Of a DNA stretch of 64,000 nt, positions 46,399 through 57,834 are shown in pieces; position 1 is the first letter of the stretch; each line of letters begins with the position of its first letter. The translations under genes and the position numbers were made by a program. The DNA is from Nitrosomonadaceae bacterium (lineage in GTDB: Bacteria; Pseudomonadota; Gammaproteobacteria; Burkholderiales; Nitrosomonadaceae): positions 25,565-89,564 of the forward strand of contig JAUSLF010000076.1 of assembly GCA_030646695.1 (NCBI GenBank), read 5' to 3'. The notes beneath the pieces are model-generated. The model was not told where the DNA came from, did not search any database, and saw nothing but the letters and a program-made list of their open reading frames with translations.

Positions 46399-47433
46399 TT
46401 ACATGCTGCGTCCGATCACTTGCGCTATTCCTTTGAGCGACCCCATCAGGTCTTTGAATTCCTGCGGGTTCAGCGCCTGATCGGCGTCGCACCAAGCCTC
46501 ACATGGATTCGGATGCATTTCCACCAGCAGGCCGTCGGCACCGGCCGCAATCGCCGCACGCGCGAGCGCCGGCACCATCCAGGCCTTGCCGCCAGCATGC
46601 GAGGGATCGACGATCACCGGCAAGTGCGTTTCCTTTTTCAGTACCGGGATACAAGTCACGTCCATCACGTTGCGGTAAGCGGTCTCAAAGCTGCGAATAC
46701 CGCGCTCGCAGAAAATGATGTTGTGATTGCCGCCAGCAGCGATGTATTCCGCTGCCATCAGCCATTCGGAAATGGTCGCCGACATGCCGCGCTTGAGTAT
46801 CACCGGCTTGTTGGTGCGCCCCACTTCCTTCAGCAGTTCAAAGTTCTGCATGCTGCGGGTGCCGATCTGGATCACATCCACATCGTGCTCAAGGAAAGCG
46901 TCGAGCATGCGCGCATCCATCAGTTCGGTAACGATAGGCAGATTGTATTTGTCCGCCGCTTTACGGAATATTGCCAGCCCTTCCTCGCCCTTGCCCTGGA
47001 AAGTGTAGGGGCTGGTGCGGGGTTTAAAAGCTCCGCCGCGCATCAACCGGCAGCCTGCGGCGGCAACCTGCTGCGCCGCCAGATCCATCTGCTCCTGGGT
47101 TTCCACCGAGCACGGCCCGCCGATCACCTGGATCTGGTTGCCGCCCAATGCAACTCCGGGCGCCCCGCGTGCGCCGCCAATATTGATCACCGAATCGTGT
47201 TTGTGCGATTCGCGCGACACGATCTTGTACTGCTTGACGATGTGCATGGAGTATTCGACTCCGGGCAAGGTATCGAACATTTCCGGTTCGAGTTTGCGCT
47301 CATCACCGATGGCGCCGATCACGGTGCGCTCGGTGCCGCGTGAAATGTTGGCGTCAAGGCCAAAGCTCCGAATTTTATTTACCACTGCATCCACTTGTTC
47401 GTCAGTGACGCCGCTGTTCATGATGATGATCAA
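46399..47433 (-). CDS. aroF: 3-deoxy-7-phosphoheptulonate synthase (AroF, type I-beta)
   Basis: Condenses phosphoenolpyruvate and erythrose 4-phosphate, the first shikimate-pathway step. 344 residues: an N-terminal ferredoxin-like regulatory domain (about 1-70) and a barrel with [38 protein letters not shown]. The start is a TTG at 47433 overlapping the hisC stop (TTGA); an ATG at 47421 would cut the first strand. Confidence 0.92.
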   Translation of the reverse strand: MIIIMNSGVTDEQVDAVVNKIRSFGLDANISRGTERTVIGAIGDERKLEPEMFDTLPGVEYSMHIVKQYKIVSRESHKHDSVINIGGARGAPGVALGGNQIQVIGGPCSVETQEQMDLAAQQVAAAGCRLMRGGAFKPRTSPYTFQGKGEEGLAIFRKAADKYNLPIVTELMDARMLDAFLEHDVDVIQIGTRSMQNFELLKEVGRTNKPVILKRGMSATISEWLMAAEYIAAGGNHNIIFCERGIRSFETAYRNVMDVTCIPVLKKETHLPVIVDPSHAGGKAWMVPALARAAIAAGADGLLVEMHPNPCEAWCDADQALNPQEFKDLMGSLKGIAQVIGRSM

Positions 47434-48542
47434 ACTGATTCTCCGATTGCACGCTCAAGGGATTGCAGGAATTTCTGATTCTGCGATTCAAGACCGATGG
47501 TGACTCGCAGGTGTTCGGGCATTTCATAAATGCCGATGGGACGCACGATCACGCCCTGTTTCAGCAGGCTTTGATAAACCGCACCGGCATTGCCGCCGTT
47601 CACGCGGAAACTCAGGAAATTACCATAGGACGGAATGTATTCGATGCCCAGCCGCCGCAGGCCGGTGGTGATCTGCATCATCCCCGCCCGGTTGAGCGCA
47701 TAGGAACGCTTCACGAATTCCACGTCTTCCAGCGCAGCCACCGCGCCCACCAGACCAATGCTGTTAACGTTGAACGGCTGGCGCACCCGGTTCATCAAAC
47801 CCGCCACGTCCTCACGCGCCAGACCAAATCCCACGCGCACACCCGCCAGGCCGTAGGCTTTGGAGAAGGTGCGGGTGATGAGCAAATTGGGAAAACGCTT
47901 CAGCCATGCAATACTGTCGGGCTTGGCAGTATCCGGTAAATATTCGTTATAGGCTTCATCCAGCACCACCAGCACATCCGGTGACACCCGCTGCAGAAAA
48001 CGCAACAGATCGGCAGCAGCCAACAATGTGCCGGTAGGATTATTGGGGTTGGCGATAAACACTACGCGCGTTTCAGGCGTAACCGCATCCAGCATGCCAT
48101 CAAGGTCATGGCCGTATTTCGTGGCGGGAACTGCGATGCCGCTTGCGCCGACTGCCTGGGTCACCAGCGGATAAATGGCAAAGGCATGTTGTGAATAAAT
48201 CGCCGATGCACCCGGTTTCAGGAATACCCTGGCCGCGAGTTCCAGCACATCGTTGGAACCGTTGCCCAGCACAATCTGCTCGCTGCTCACCACATAACGC
48301 TGCGACAACGCGGCCTTCAACTCAAATCCGCTTCCATCCGGGTACAGCGCCGCCTCCTGCAGCGCTCTGGTCATCGCTGCCAGCGCCAGTGGACTTGGCC
48401 CCAACGGGTTCTCGTTGGATGCGAGCTTGACGATGGCATGCTCGTCCAGACCCATCTCCCGTGCCAGTTCTGAAATTGGTTTGCCCGGCTGGTAGGGCAT
48501 GATGGCGCGGATATATTTCGGGGCGAGGTCGCAAATATTCAT
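47430..48542 (-). CDS. hisC: Histidinol-phosphate / aromatic aminotransferase HisC
   Basis: PLP-dependent, 370 residues. [20 protein letters not shown] and the PLP Lys in [16 protein letters not shown] are visible. In this setting between pheA and aroF/tyrA it probably transaminates prephenate or aromatic keto acids, perhaps besides histidinol phosphate. Overlaps aroF by four bases. Confidence 0.92.
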   Translation of the reverse strand: MNICDLAPKYIRAIMPYQPGKPISELAREMGLDEHAIVKLASNENPLGPSPLALAAMTRALQEAALYPDGSGFELKAALSQRYVVSSEQIVLGNGSNDVLELAARVFLKPGASAIYSQHAFAIYPLVTQAVGASGIAVPATKYGHDLDGMLDAVTPETRVVFIANPNNPTGTLLAAADLLRFLQRVSPDVLVVLDEAYNEYLPDTAKPDSIAWLKRFPNLLITRTFSKAYGLAGVRVGFGLAREDVAGLMNRVRQPFNVNSIGLVGAVAALEDVEFVKRSYALNRAGMMQITTGLRRLGIEYIPSYGNFLSFRVNGGNAGAVYQSLLKQGVIVRPIGIYEMPEHLRVTIGLESQNQKFLQSLERAIGESV

Positions 48543-48587
48543 AAGGTCAGAATCTTGGAATCGTGAAATCAGGAGATCAAGAATGGG

Positions 48588-49670
48588 TCACGCTGCAGGG
48601 TAGGAACCGAGTATTTTCAATAACGCCGCTTTCTCACGCAATTCTACCAGCGCCTGCGCCACTTTCTCGTCTTGCTGGTGGCCTTCGATATCGACGAAAA
48701 ACACATATTCCCACAGGCCTGTGCGGGAGGGGCGGGATTCCAGGCGACTCATGCTGACGCCATACTGTGCCAGCGGCGCCAGCAGTTCGTGGATCGCGCC
48801 GGGACGATTCTTGACCGACATCACCAGCGACGTTTTATCCTTGCCGGAGGCGGCGACATCCTGCGCGCCGATCACTAGAAAACGCGTGGTGTTCTTCGGG
48901 TCATCCTCAATATTCTCGGCGCAGACGGTAAGACCAAACACTTCTGCGGCCTTTTTGCCGGCTACGGCCGCGGCATGTTCATCTTCTGCAGCCAATCTGG
49001 CTGCATCGGCATTGCTTGCTGCGTTAACCCGCGCCGCCCCGGATAAATCGGGCAGATTGGCGTTCAACCACTCATGACATTGTGCAAATGACTGGGGATG
49101 CGAGTAAATTTTATTGATGCGCGCAAGATCGTTATGCCGCGCCAGCAGAAACTGATGTACCGGCAACTGTACTTCACCGCACACCTTTAACGGAGTCTGC
49201 ATCAGCAAGTCCAACGTTCTGCCGACCGCACCCTCGGTGGAGTTTTCCACCGGCACCACTCCATAACCCGCCGCACCCGACTCGACTTTGCGGAATACCT
49301 CATCTATCGAACCGCATGCCAGGGTCGTCACCATGCTGCCGAAGCGTTTCAGCGCAGCTTCTTCGGAGAAAGTTCCGCGCGGGCCAAGGTATGCCACGGT
49401 CAAGGGTTGCTCCAGGGCACGGCACAACGACATGATTTCAGTGAATAGCCGCGCGACCTGCTCATTTGCCAGTGGGCCGGAATTCAATTTACTTAACCGC
49501 GTCAGCACTTGAGCTTCCCGCTCGGGGCGGTACACCATGCCGTTCTTGAGCTGTCCGATCTGCCGCGCAAGATCAGCGCGCGTGCTTACCAATTTCAGCA
49601 GTTCGCTGTCTATTGTGTCTATCTGATCACGCAGTTGCTTGAGTTGATCGGTCATCGCAGGTGAGCTCAT
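48588..49670 (-). CDS. pheA: Bifunctional chorismate mutase / prephenate dehydratase
   Basis: Makes phenylpyruvate from chorismate. 360 residues: AroQ-type mutase (about 1-85, LKQLRDQIDTIDSELLKLV), dehydratase (YLGPRGTFSEEAA ... VPVENSTEGAV ... TTRFLVIG) and a C-terminal ACT domain (VKNRPGAIHELLAPL, SRLESRP) for Phe feedback. The start may be ATG 49670 or 49655; a TTG at 49679 abuts serA. Confidence 0.93.
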   Translation of the reverse strand: MSSPAMTDQLKQLRDQIDTIDSELLKLVSTRADLARQIGQLKNGMVYRPEREAQVLTRLSKLNSGPLANEQVARLFTEIMSLCRALEQPLTVAYLGPRGTFSEEAALKRFGSMVTTLACGSIDEVFRKVESGAAGYGVVPVENSTEGAVGRTLDLLMQTPLKVCGEVQLPVHQFLLARHNDLARINKIYSHPQSFAQCHEWLNANLPDLSGAARVNAASNADAARLAAEDEHAAAVAGKKAAEVFGLTVCAENIEDDPKNTTRFLVIGAQDVAASGKDKTSLVMSVKNRPGAIHELLAPLAQYGVSMSRLESRPSRTGLWEYVFFVDIEGHQQDEKVAQALVELREKAALLKILGSYPAA

Positions 49671-49679
49671 CGGCTGCAA

Positions 49680-50879
49680 CTACTCGGCCAGTACCGGTAA
49701 GTAGCGCACCATCAATACGCCGGGAATCGCCGCAATCTCGTCTATCGCTTGTTGCGGCACCGGGCTGTCCACATCCACCAGCGTGTAAGCCATCTCGCCG
49801 CGCGATTTATTGACCATATTGTGAATGTTAAGTCCAGCTTTTGCCATGTTGGTAGAAATCTGCCCCAGGATATTGGGCACGTTGGAGTTGGCCACCGCGA
49901 CCCGGTAGGGCGACTCGCGTCCCATGGTCACATTGGGGAAATTGACGGTATTGGTGATGTTGCCGTTTTCCAGATAATCCATTACCTGATCCACCACCAT
50001 TATTGCGCAATTTTCTTCCGCTTCCCGGGTGGACGCACCCAAATGCGGCAGCATGATGACTGCCGCATGATGCTGAAATTTCTGGCTGGGAAAATCGCAT
50101 ACGTAATTTTTAATTTTGCCGGACTCGATCCCCATCAGCACCGCATTCTCATCGACGACGCCGTCACGCGAGAAATTGAGCAGAATCGCACCTTTCTTCA
50201 GACTTTGCACACGTTCGTGATTAATCAGGTGGCGGGTCGCTTCCAGCAACGGCACGTGCAGCGTAACGAAATCACTGTTGTGCAGCAGATCTTCGATGCT
50301 CTGGGCTTTTTTCACTTCTGCCGACAGATTCCAGGCCGCCTCCACGGTGATTTCCGGATCGTAGCCCATCACTTTCATGCCGAGCCGGATGGCCGCATCT
50401 GCCACCAGTCTGCCGACCGCACCCAGACCAATGATACCCAGCGTGCGTCCCGGCAATTCTATCCCGGCAAACTGCTTTTTGCCTTCTTCCGCCAGTTTGT
50501 GCAGGGTGGCATCGTCACCCTGCAAGCTTTCGGCGAAACGAATCGCGGGAACCAGATTGCGCGACGCCAGCAAAATGCCTGCCAGCACCAGTTCCTTCAC
50601 TGCATTGGCATTGGCGCCGGGGGCATTGAACACCGCCACACCGCGCAGATTCATGTCCTTGACCGGAACATTGTTGGTACCCGCGCCCGCCCGGCCTATC
50701 GCCTTGACACTTGCCGGAATATCCATTTTCAACATGTTGTGCGAGCGCAGCAGGATCGCATCCGGCTCGACAATGTCGTTGCCCACCACGTAATGACTGG
50801 CAGCAAAATGCTTCAAACCCAGCGGTGAAATCGGGTTGAGTGTGAGTATCTGGAAAACCTTGTGTGCGCGCTCAGGCAT
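49680..50879 (-). CDS. serA: D-3-phosphoglycerate dehydrogenase
   Basis: First step of serine synthesis. 399 residues with the NAD loop GIIGLGAVGRLVADAA, catalytic Arg region LNFSRDGVVDE, His in LPHLGASTREAEENCA and a C-terminal ACT domain (GLNIHNMVNKSRGEMAYTLVDVD). The ATG at 50879 overlaps the serC stop by 8 bases. The operon places serine and aromatic synthesis together. Confidence 0.93.
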   Translation of the reverse strand: MPERAHKVFQILTLNPISPLGLKHFAASHYVVGNDIVEPDAILLRSHNMLKMDIPASVKAIGRAGAGTNNVPVKDMNLRGVAVFNAPGANANAVKELVLAGILLASRNLVPAIRFAESLQGDDATLHKLAEEGKKQFAGIELPGRTLGIIGLGAVGRLVADAAIRLGMKVMGYDPEITVEAAWNLSAEVKKAQSIEDLLHNSDFVTLHVPLLEATRHLINHERVQSLKKGAILLNFSRDGVVDENAVLMGIESGKIKNYVCDFPSQKFQHHAAVIMLPHLGASTREAEENCAIMVVDQVMDYLENGNITNTVNFPNVTMGRESPYRVAVANSNVPNILGQISTNMAKAGLNIHNMVNKSRGEMAYTLVDVDSPVPQQAIDEIAAIPGVLMVRYLPVLAE

Positions 50880-51957
50880 GGTCGCTTGCAAACTCCCGCA
50901 TGAACTGGAGCAGCGCGGCCACCCCCTCGATCGGCATGGCATTGTAGATTGAAGCGCGCATGCCGCCCACTGAACGGTGACCTTTCAGTTGTATCAGACC
51001 GCGTGCCTGCGCCTGTTGCAGGAATGCTCCATCCAGTGCCGCATCCTTCAGTGTGAAAGGCACATTCATCCGCGAACGGTCGGATCTGGCCACCGGGCAA
51101 TGATAAAAATCCGTGGTATCGAACAAGTCATACAACAGACCGGTCTTGGCTATATTGACCTTTTCCATCACCGCCAAGCCACCGTTCCTCTTCAGCCACT
51201 CCAATACCAGACCCATGATGTACATGGCGTAGGTCGGCGGAGTGTTATACATGGAGTCATTATCGGCGTGGATTTTGTAGTCGAACATGGTCGGCGTACC
51301 GGACATGGTTGCTCCCAGCAAATCCTCGCGCACAATGACGATGGTCAATCCTGCCGGGCCCATATTTTTCTGCGCGCCGGCATAAATCAGCCCGAACCGG
51401 GTCACATCCAGCGGACGCGATAATATGCTGGAAGACATGTCCGCCACCAGCGGCACCATGCTGTTCAAGTCAGGCACCCAGTTGAACTCCACTCCGCCGA
51501 TGGTCTCATTGGGCGTGTAATGCACATACGCCGCAGCCGGATCAAGCACCCATTTATCCTGTGCCGGCGCGTAGCTGAAATTCGCATCCTCGGATGAAGC
51601 CGCGATATTGACTGCGCAGTATTTCTTCGCTTCCTTGATGGCTTTTTTGGACCACTCGCCGGTGTTGACATAATCGGCGCTTTTTTTGCCGCGCAACAGA
51701 TTCATCGGCACCATGGCAAACTGACTGGAAGCACCACCCGACAGGAACAGCACCTTGTAATTATCCGGAATACCCGCCAGTTCGCGCAAATCAGCTTCAA
51801 CTTTTGCGGCGATGGACATAAACTCCTTGCCGCGATGGCTCATCTCCATCACCGACATGCCGCTGCCGTGCCAGTCGAGCATTTCGTCGCGCGCCTGTTG
51901 CAGCACTTCCGCCGGCAATATCGCAGGGCCTGCGCTGAAATTAAATATACGTTCCAT
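50872..51957 (-). CDS. serC: Phosphoserine aminotransferase
   Basis: Second step of serine synthesis; SerC also acts in PLP synthesis. 361 residues: FSAGPAILPAEVL start, SGGASSQFAM, PLP Lys in YAGAQKNMGPAGLT, C-terminal GHRSVGGMRASIYNA. It is 33 bases downstream of gyrA on the same strand. Confidence 0.95.
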   Translation of the reverse strand: MERIFNFSAGPAILPAEVLQQARDEMLDWHGSGMSVMEMSHRGKEFMSIAAKVEADLRELAGIPDNYKVLFLSGGASSQFAMVPMNLLRGKKSADYVNTGEWSKKAIKEAKKYCAVNIAASSEDANFSYAPAQDKWVLDPAAAYVHYTPNETIGGVEFNWVPDLNSMVPLVADMSSSILSRPLDVTRFGLIYAGAQKNMGPAGLTIVIVREDLLGATMSGTPTMFDYKIHADNDSMYNTPPTYAMYIMGLVLEWLKRNGGLAVMEKVNIAKTGLLYDLFDTTDFYHCPVARSDRSRMNVPFTLKDAALDGAFLQQAQARGLIQLKGHRSVGGMRASIYNAMPIEGVAALLQFMREFASDHA

Positions 51958-51990
51958 TCTTTACTTTTGCACTCCCCTGCGATTCAACCG

Positions 51991-54537
51991 CTATTCTCCG
52001 TCGGTCTCAACCACTCTCTCCAGTCCGGCGAGCTTCTCGCCTTTATCCAGATTGATCAGAGTCACCCCCTGGGTGGAACGGCTCATTTCGCGAACTTCCC
52101 TGACGCGAGTACGGATCAAGACACCGCCGGTGGTAATCAGCATGATCTCATCATCCTGCCTGACCAGCCGCGCGGCCACTACTTTGCCGTTGCGTTCGCT
52201 GGTCTTGATCGCAATCATGCCCTGGGTGCCGCGGCCATGGCGGGTATATTCGCCTATCGGCGTACGCTTGCCGTAACCGTTTTCGGTTGCGGTCAATACC
52301 GCCAGTTCCTCGCTCTCGGCCACCAGCAGGGAAATAACCTTCTGTCCCTTGCCCAGTTTCATGCCGCGCACGCCGCGCGCACCCCGCCCCATCGGACGCA
52401 CGTCATTCTCATCGAAACGTACCGCCTTGCCAGCGTCAGAAAACAGCATCACGTCGTGTTTGCCTTCGGTCAGCGCGACACCGATCAGATAATCGCTTTC
52501 GTCCAGACCCACTGCGATGATGCCGCTGGCACGCGGGCGCGAGAACTCGGACAGCGGCGTCTTCTTCACGGTACCAAAGGAAGTAGCCATGAATATATAG
52601 CGGTTCTCGTCGAATGCTTTTACCGGCAGGATGGCGTTGATCTTTTCGCCCTGCTCCAGTTGCACCAGATTGACGATGGGTTTGCCGCGCGCGGAGCGCC
52701 CACCCTGCGGTACCGAGTAAACCTTGATCCAGTACACCCGCCCACGGCTGGAAAAGCACAGAATGAAATCGTGCGTATTGGCGATGAACAGATTGTCGAT
52801 GAAGTCATCTTCTTTGGTACCTGTCGCCTGTTTGCCGCGCCCGCCGCGTTTTTGTGCGTGATAGTCATCCAGCGGCTGCGACTTGATGTAGCCGCTGTGT
52901 GACAGCGTTACCACCATATCTGCCGGTGCAATCAGATCTTCCATGCTCAAATCATGCGTGCTGATCACGATTTCGCTGCGGCGTTTGTCGCCAAACTGCT
53001 GTTTGATGGCGGCAAGTTCCTCGGTGATGATTACAGTAATCCGTTCAGGCTTAGCGAGGATATCGAGGAAGTCGGCAATCCTGTCCATCACCTCCTTGTA
53101 CTCGCTGACTATCTTGTCCTGCTCCAGACCGGTCAGGCGTTGCAGGCGCAATTCCAGAATTGCCTGCGCCTGCGCGTCGGACAGACGGTAGCCTTTTTTA
53201 GATAAACCGAATTCCGGCGCCAATCCATCCGGGCGGAATGCCTTGACATCGACCGTGGCGCGCACGAGCATTTCCTCCACCAGCTTCGAACGCCATACCT
53301 TCGCCATCAACGCATCTTTGGCCACCACGGGGGTCGGCGCCGCCTTGATCAGGGCGATTACATCATCCACGTTGGACAGCGCCACCGCCAAACCTTCCAG
53401 CAAATGGCCGCGCTCACGTGCCTTCTTCAGTTCGAATGCCGTGCGCCGCGTCACCACTTCACGCCGGTGGCGCAAGAATGCACTGAGCATCTGCTTCAAA
53501 TTCAGCAGGCGCGGCTGCCCATCCAGCAAGGCCACCATGTTCATGCCAAAAGTGTCCTGCATCTGCGTTTCTTTATACAGGTTGTTCAGCACCACTTCAG
53601 GCACTTCGCCGCGCTTCAGTTCAATCACCACGCGCATGCCGGATTTGTCCGATTCGTCGCGCAAGTCGGAAATGCCCTCGATTTTCTTGTCGCGTACCAG
53701 TTCGCCGATACGAATCAGTAGATTAGCCTTATTTACCTGATAGGGCAGTTCGTCAATAATGATGCTCTGGCGGCTGCCTTTTTCCATATCCTCGAAATGC
53801 GTGCGGGCGCGCATCACCACGCGACCACGTCCGGTATGGTAGCCTTCTCTCACCCCGGCAACGCCGTAGATGATGCCGGCAGTCGGAAAATCTGGCGCCG
53901 GAATGATTTCGATCAATTCGTCTATGCTGGTTTCGGGATTTTTCAGCAAGACCAGGCAGGCTTCCACTACTTCATTCAGATTATGCGGTGGGATATTCGT
54001 CGCCATGCCGACCGCGATGCCGGAAGAACCGTTGATGAGCAGATTGGGGATTTTCGCCGGCAGAATCAGCGGTTCTCTTTCCGAACCATCGTAGTTCGGG
54101 CCAAAATCCACCGTTTCCTTATCAAGATCCGCCAGCAATTCATGGGCGATGCGCGACATACGGATTTCGGTATAACGCATTGCCGCCGCGTTGTCGCCGT
54201 CCACCGAACCGAAGTTACCCTGGCCGTCCACCAGCATATACCGCAACGAAAAATCCTGCGCCATACGCACGATGGTGTCATAGACCGCAGTATCCCCGTG
54301 GGGGTGATATTTACCGATCACATCACCAACGATGCGCGCAGATTTCTTATAAGGACGGTTCCAATCGTTGGAAAGCTCATGCATGGCGAACAACGCCCGC
54401 CGGTGTACCGGTTTCAGACCGTCACGCACATCCGGCAACGCCCGCCCCACAATCACGCTCATGGCGTAATCCAGGTAGGAACGGCGCATTTCCTCTTCAA
54501 GGCTGATCGGCAGGGTTTCTTTCGCGAATTGATCCAT
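51991..54537 (-). CDS. gyrA: DNA gyrase subunit A
   Basis: 848 residues. Catalytic Tyr region ([12 protein letters not shown]), winged-helix quinolone region [13 protein letters not shown]-terminal beta-pinwheel with GyrA box QKRGGRG. At the position of E. coli Ser83 it has Thr, while Asp87 is kept. Its gene leads the gyrA-serC-serA-pheA-hisC-aroF-tyrA run. Divergent from the OmpA-like genes. Confidence 0.97.
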   Translation of the reverse strand: MDQFAKETLPISLEEEMRRSYLDYAMSVIVGRALPDVRDGLKPVHRRALFAMHELSNDWNRPYKKSARIVGDVIGKYHPHGDTAVYDTIVRMAQDFSLRYMLVDGQGNFGSVDGDNAAAMRYTEIRMSRIAHELLADLDKETVDFGPNYDGSEREPLILPAKIPNLLINGSSGIAVGMATNIPPHNLNEVVEACLVLLKNPETSIDELIEIIPAPDFPTAGIIYGVAGVREGYHTGRGRVVMRARTHFEDMEKGSRQSIIIDELPYQVNKANLLIRIGELVRDKKIEGISDLRDESDKSGMRVVIELKRGEVPEVVLNNLYKETQMQDTFGMNMVALLDGQPRLLNLKQMLSAFLRHRREVVTRRTAFELKKARERGHLLEGLAVALSNVDDVIALIKAAPTPVVAKDALMAKVWRSKLVEEMLVRATVDVKAFRPDGLAPEFGLSKKGYRLSDAQAQAILELRLQRLTGLEQDKIVSEYKEVMDRIADFLDILAKPERITVIITEELAAIKQQFGDKRRSEIVISTHDLSMEDLIAPADMVVTLSHSGYIKSQPLDDYHAQKRGGRGKQATGTKEDDFIDNLFIANTHDFILCFSSRGRVYWIKVYSVPQGGRSARGKPIVNLVQLEQGEKINAILPVKAFDENRYIFMATSFGTVKKTPLSEFSRPRASGIIAVGLDESDYLIGVALTEGKHDVMLFSDAGKAVRFDENDVRPMGRGARGVRGMKLGKGQKVISLLVAESEELAVLTATENGYGKRTPIGEYTRHGRGTQGMIAIKTSERNGKVVAARLVRQDDEIMLITTGGVLIRTRVREVREMSRSTQGVTLINLDKGEKLAGLERVVETDGE

Positions 54538-54831
54538 TAAGATAATTTTCTATCAGAGACAATAAGTTATGGCGGGAATTCTGCCGTGGACAGCAATAAA
54601 TAAAGTTGCCAATTCTATCACGCCGCCCTTATTGTAGCCACCCGGTATTCTTATGTTCATGCCATCCGCAATAACACGGCTCTCGCAAGCATGGATCCCC
54701 AACCGGACAACCGGGCGTGGCATTCCCGGAATAATGTGCTATACAGGAAAAGATGGTGTGGTTTTGTCCATCACTACACTGGCAAAAGGTAGTTTATTTA
54801 AATTGAAGTCTTCCCAGAAAGGAGCATGAGC

Positions 54832-55488
54832 ATGAAAAGCGTATCGACCAAAAAACTCTTGTTTAGCGCGATTGTTCTGCCGATATTTTTTTCCGGAGCC
54901 GCCATGGCTCAAGTGAAAAAATCGGAAGCTTACTTGGTAGACGACCGCGCCGTACCAGCCAGGAATTCCACCAATCTATGCTGGCATACCAACGATTGGA
55001 CACCCGCCAAGGCGATTTATGAATGTGAGCCCGACCTGGTACCCCAAAAAGTGGTCGTGGCATCCCTACCCCCACCTGCGCCTGCACCCGCACCGGCATC
55101 TTCAAGAATGCATTTCTCTGCCGATGAGTTGTTCGATTTCGACAAAGCCGTACTGAAACATAGCCCATCGCGGGATCAGTTGGATGAGTTCGCGGCCAGA
55201 CTGAAGACTCTCAAATTTGATACAGTTAATGTCATCGGACACACTGACCGCATTGGTTCCGAGGCATACAACAAGCGCCTCTCCCTGCATCGTGCCGAAG
55301 CGGTCAAAAACTATCTGGTAACCCAGGGCGTAGATGCCGGAAAAATTCGGACTGAAGGCAAGGGCAAAGCCGATCCAATAAGCGGGGACAAGTGTAAAGG
55401 CAGCAAGGCAACCAAGGCGTTGATCGCATGCCTGCAACCCGATCGCCGCGTCGAAGTCATGGTGGACGGCACACGGGCAACGAAATAA
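54832..55488 (+). CDS. OmpA-family outer membrane protein (paralogue 1)
   Basis: 218 residues: signal peptide (LFSAIVLPIFFSGAAMA), a conserved 40-residue N-terminal part with two Cys (STNLCWHTNDWTPAKAIYECEPDLV), a Pro/Ala linker and an OmpA C-terminal peptidoglycan-binding domain (DELFDFDKAVLK, GHTDRIGSEAYNKRLSLHRAEAV). The second ATG (54832) is chosen because paralogue 2 has only that one, at the same distance from AAAGGAG. Confidence 0.9.
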   Translation: MKSVSTKKLLFSAIVLPIFFSGAAMAQVKKSEAYLVDDRAVPARNSTNLCWHTNDWTPAKAIYECEPDLVPQKVVVASLPPPAPAPAPASSRMHFSADELFDFDKAVLKHSPSRDQLDEFAARLKTLKFDTVNVIGHTDRIGSEAYNKRLSLHRAEAVKNYLVTQGVDAGKIRTEGKGKADPISGDKCKGSKATKALIACLQPDRRVEVMVDGTRATK

Positions 55489-55514
55489 ATCCGATCTGAA
55501 CAGAGCTAATGATC

Positions 55515-55545
55515 AAAGCCCTGCCACTGCGCAGGGCTTTTTTTT
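55515..55545 (+). terminator. Intrinsic terminator of OmpA-like paralogue 1
   Basis: Stem AAAGCCCTGC / GCAGGGCTTT with loop CACTGC, followed by a run of T. It lies 27 bases after the stop. Confidence 0.9.
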
Positions 55546-55749
55546 GCCAACAAATGACTCGTCCTAATTCATCCTATAAGGTCGATACATTGCTGGCAGC
55601 TCAAGAATAGTCCACAAGCATATAAAATAATATGCTATACAGCGACGTATTAAATTAATAAAATGATTTTGTTAGGCTTCCGTTCGCGTTTGCCTGGGCA
55701 ACAGATAGTCCGACCTTAAATTAAAGTTTTTCTGAAAAGGAGCATCAGC

Positions 55750-56424
55750 ATGAAAAACACATTGACCCAGAAATTCCTGTTTGGAGTGGTTGTTCTGCCG
55801 ATATTTCTATCCGGGGCCGCCATGGCTCAAGTAATAAAACCGGAAGCCTACCTGGTAGATGACCGCGCTGTGCCAGCCAGGAGTTCCACCAATTTATGCT
55901 GGCACACCAGTAATTGGACACCCGCCAAGGCGATTTACGAATGTGAACCCGATCTGGTGATCAGGCCCGAGAAGGCAGCCAAGGCAGCGGCAGCAGCCGC
56001 AGCGGCAGTGACCGCAACAGCAGCCAAAACCGCACCGGAGAAAGTGACCCTTTCCGCTGATACGCTGTTCGATTTTGACAAGTCTGTGCTGAAACCCGAA
56101 GGCATGCAGGCACTGGATAATCTCGTCAGCAAGCTGACCGGGGTCAAGTACGACTTGATCGTTGCGATCGGTTACGCAGACCGCATTGGCACCGAGGAAT
56201 ACAACAAAGGACTGTCAGTACGTCGCGCTGAAGCAGTCAAGGGCTACCTGGTAACGAACAAAGGAATAGACCCCAGTAACATTTTTACAGACGGCAAAGG
56301 CGAAGCCAATCCCGTGACTGGAGATACCTGCAAAGGCGACAGGAAAACCAAGGGATTGATCGATTGTTTGCAACCCGATCGCCGAGTCGAGATTGAAGTG
56401 GCCGGAACACGGGAAGCGAAGTAA
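55750..56424 (+). CDS. OmpA-family outer membrane protein (paralogue 2)
   Basis: 224 residues, a clear tandem duplicate of paralogue 1: the same signal, the same two-Cys N-terminal part and the same OmpA domain. The linker differs, being an Ala-rich stretch (KAAKAAAAAAAAVTATAA) where paralogue 1 has Pro-Ala. In the peptidoglycan motif, GYADRIGTEEYN replaces GHTDRIGSEAYN. AAAAGGAG lies before the ATG. Probable cell-wall anchoring role. Confidence 0.9.
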   Translation: MKNTLTQKFLFGVVVLPIFLSGAAMAQVIKPEAYLVDDRAVPARSSTNLCWHTSNWTPAKAIYECEPDLVIRPEKAAKAAAAAAAAVTATAAKTAPEKVTLSADTLFDFDKSVLKPEGMQALDNLVSKLTGVKYDLIVAIGYADRIGTEEYNKGLSVRRAEAVKGYLVTNKGIDPSNIFTDGKGEANPVTGDTCKGDRKTKGLIDCLQPDRRVEIEVAGTREAK

Positions 56425-56450
56425 ATCTGATCCGGGCGAAGTAAAAGATC

Positions 56451-56482
56451 AAAGCCCTGCACGGCAGCAGGGCTTTTTTTTG
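56451..56482 (+). terminator. Intrinsic terminator of OmpA-like paralogue 2
   Basis: The stem AAAGCCCTGC / GCAGGGCTTT is identical to that of paralogue 1, with loop ACGGCA and a T-run. It was duplicated with the gene. Confidence 0.9.
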
Positions 56483-56499
56483 CCGCATTTCTACGACAA

Positions 56500-57834
56500 A
56501 TGACCCATCCCATAAAAATCGATACATTGCTGGCGGCTCGCTGGATCGTTCCGGTGGAACCCGCAGGAACGCTATTGCATGATCACGCCATCGCAATTGA
56601 TCAAGGTACGATCCGGGCAATCCTGCCGCATGCCGAAGCGCAGTCACGCTTTGCTCCAACTGAACGAATAGTTCTCGATCACCATGTGTTGATCCCAGGT
56701 CTGGTCAATCTGCATACCCATGCAGCCATGTCGTTGATGCGTGGGCTGGCGGACGAGTTGCCATTGATGGAGTGGTTAAACCAGCGTATCTGGCCGACTG
56801 AAGCCCGGCATGTAAACGCGGATTTCGTCCTGGATGGAACCCGGCTGGCCTGTGCCGAGATGCTGAAAGGCGGCATTACCTGTTTCAACGATATGTATTT
56901 TTTTCCGGAAGCGTCTGCTCAAGCGGCGCTGACTGCCGGGATGCGCGCTGCCATCGGCATGATCGTGATCAATTTCCGTACTGCTTACGCCAGCGACGCC
57001 GACGATTATCTGGCAAAAGGTTTGTCGCTGCGTGACCGCTACCAGCAGCACCCGCTGCTGTCGTTCTGTCTTGCGCCGCACGCGCCCTACAGCGTGAATG
57101 ACAAAACTTTTGCCAGCATCCTCACCTATGCCGAACAGCTTGATCTGCCCATACACATACACCTGCACGAAACCGGTGACGAAGTCAGACACAGTCTGGA
57201 AACCACCGGGTTGCGTCCGATCGAACGCCTGTACAAGCTCGGCCTGCTCGGCCCCAACCTGATCGCAGTACACATGGTGCATCTCACCAGCGAGGAGATC
57301 GGACTGATGGGGCAACAGGGTTGCAGTGTAGTGCACTGCCCCTCTTCCAACCTGAAGCTCGCCAGCGGGTTTGCCCCCATTGCCGCACTGTTGAATCAGG
57401 GCGTCAACATCGGCCTCGGCAGCGACAGTGCCGCCAGCAATAACCGTCTCGACCTATTCGAGGAAATGCGTTTGGCCGCGCTGCTTACCAAAGCTCAAAG
57501 CGGCAGGGCGGACACACTGCCGGCGCATCAGGCGCTGCAAATGGCGACACTCAATGGCGCCAGGGCATTGGGGCTGGGTAAGGTCACCGGCTCCCTGGTC
57601 GCAGGCAAGGCGGCCGACATTACCGCCGTGGATTTTTCCAGCCTCGAACTCTCGCCCTGCTATGATCCTGTTTCGCACCTCGTTTATGCTGCCGGGCGCA
57701 ACCATGTGAGCCATGTTTGGGTAAATGGTAAAATGCTGCTGAACGAAGGGAAACTCACCACTCTGGATGAGCAGGAGCTGCTGCGCCGGACGGCGTACTG
57801 GCGGGAACAGATTGGAGCGATGCATGAAGAGTAA
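56500..57834 (+). CDS. mtaD: TRZ/ATZ-family amidohydrolase, probable MTA/SAH deaminase
   Basis: 444 residues. Metal ligands [24 protein letters not shown] and SDSAASNNR of the amidohydrolase superfamily. Likely deaminates 5'-methylthioadenosine or S-adenosylhomocysteine. That fits its overlap with ubiG, a SAM-using methyltransferase that makes SAH. Exact substrate uncertain. ATG 17 bases after the terminator of the OmpA-like gene. Confidence 0.85.
   Translation: MTHPIKIDTLLAARWIVPVEPAGTLLHDHAIAIDQGTIRAILPHAEAQSRFAPTERIVLDHHVLIPGLVNLHTHAAMSLMRGLADELPLMEWLNQRIWPTEARHVNADFVLDGTRLACAEMLKGGITCFNDMYFFPEASAQAALTAGMRAAIGMIVINFRTAYASDADDYLAKGLSLRDRYQQHPLLSFCLAPHAPYSVNDKTFASILTYAEQLDLPIHIHLHETGDEVRHSLETTGLRPIERLYKLGLLGPNLIAVHMVHLTSEEIGLMGQQGCSVVHCPSSNLKLASGFAPIAALLNQGVNIGLGSDSAASNNRLDLFEEMRLAALLTKAQSGRADTLPAHQALQMATLNGARALGLGKVTGSLVAGKAADITAVDFSSLELSPCYDPVSHLVYAAGRNHVSHVWVNGKMLLNEGKLTTLDEQELLRRTAYWREQIGAMHEE

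Noticed and set aside
52057..52902. Long plus-strand frames opposite gyrA
   Set aside because: Shadow frames; GyrA is intact on the other strand.
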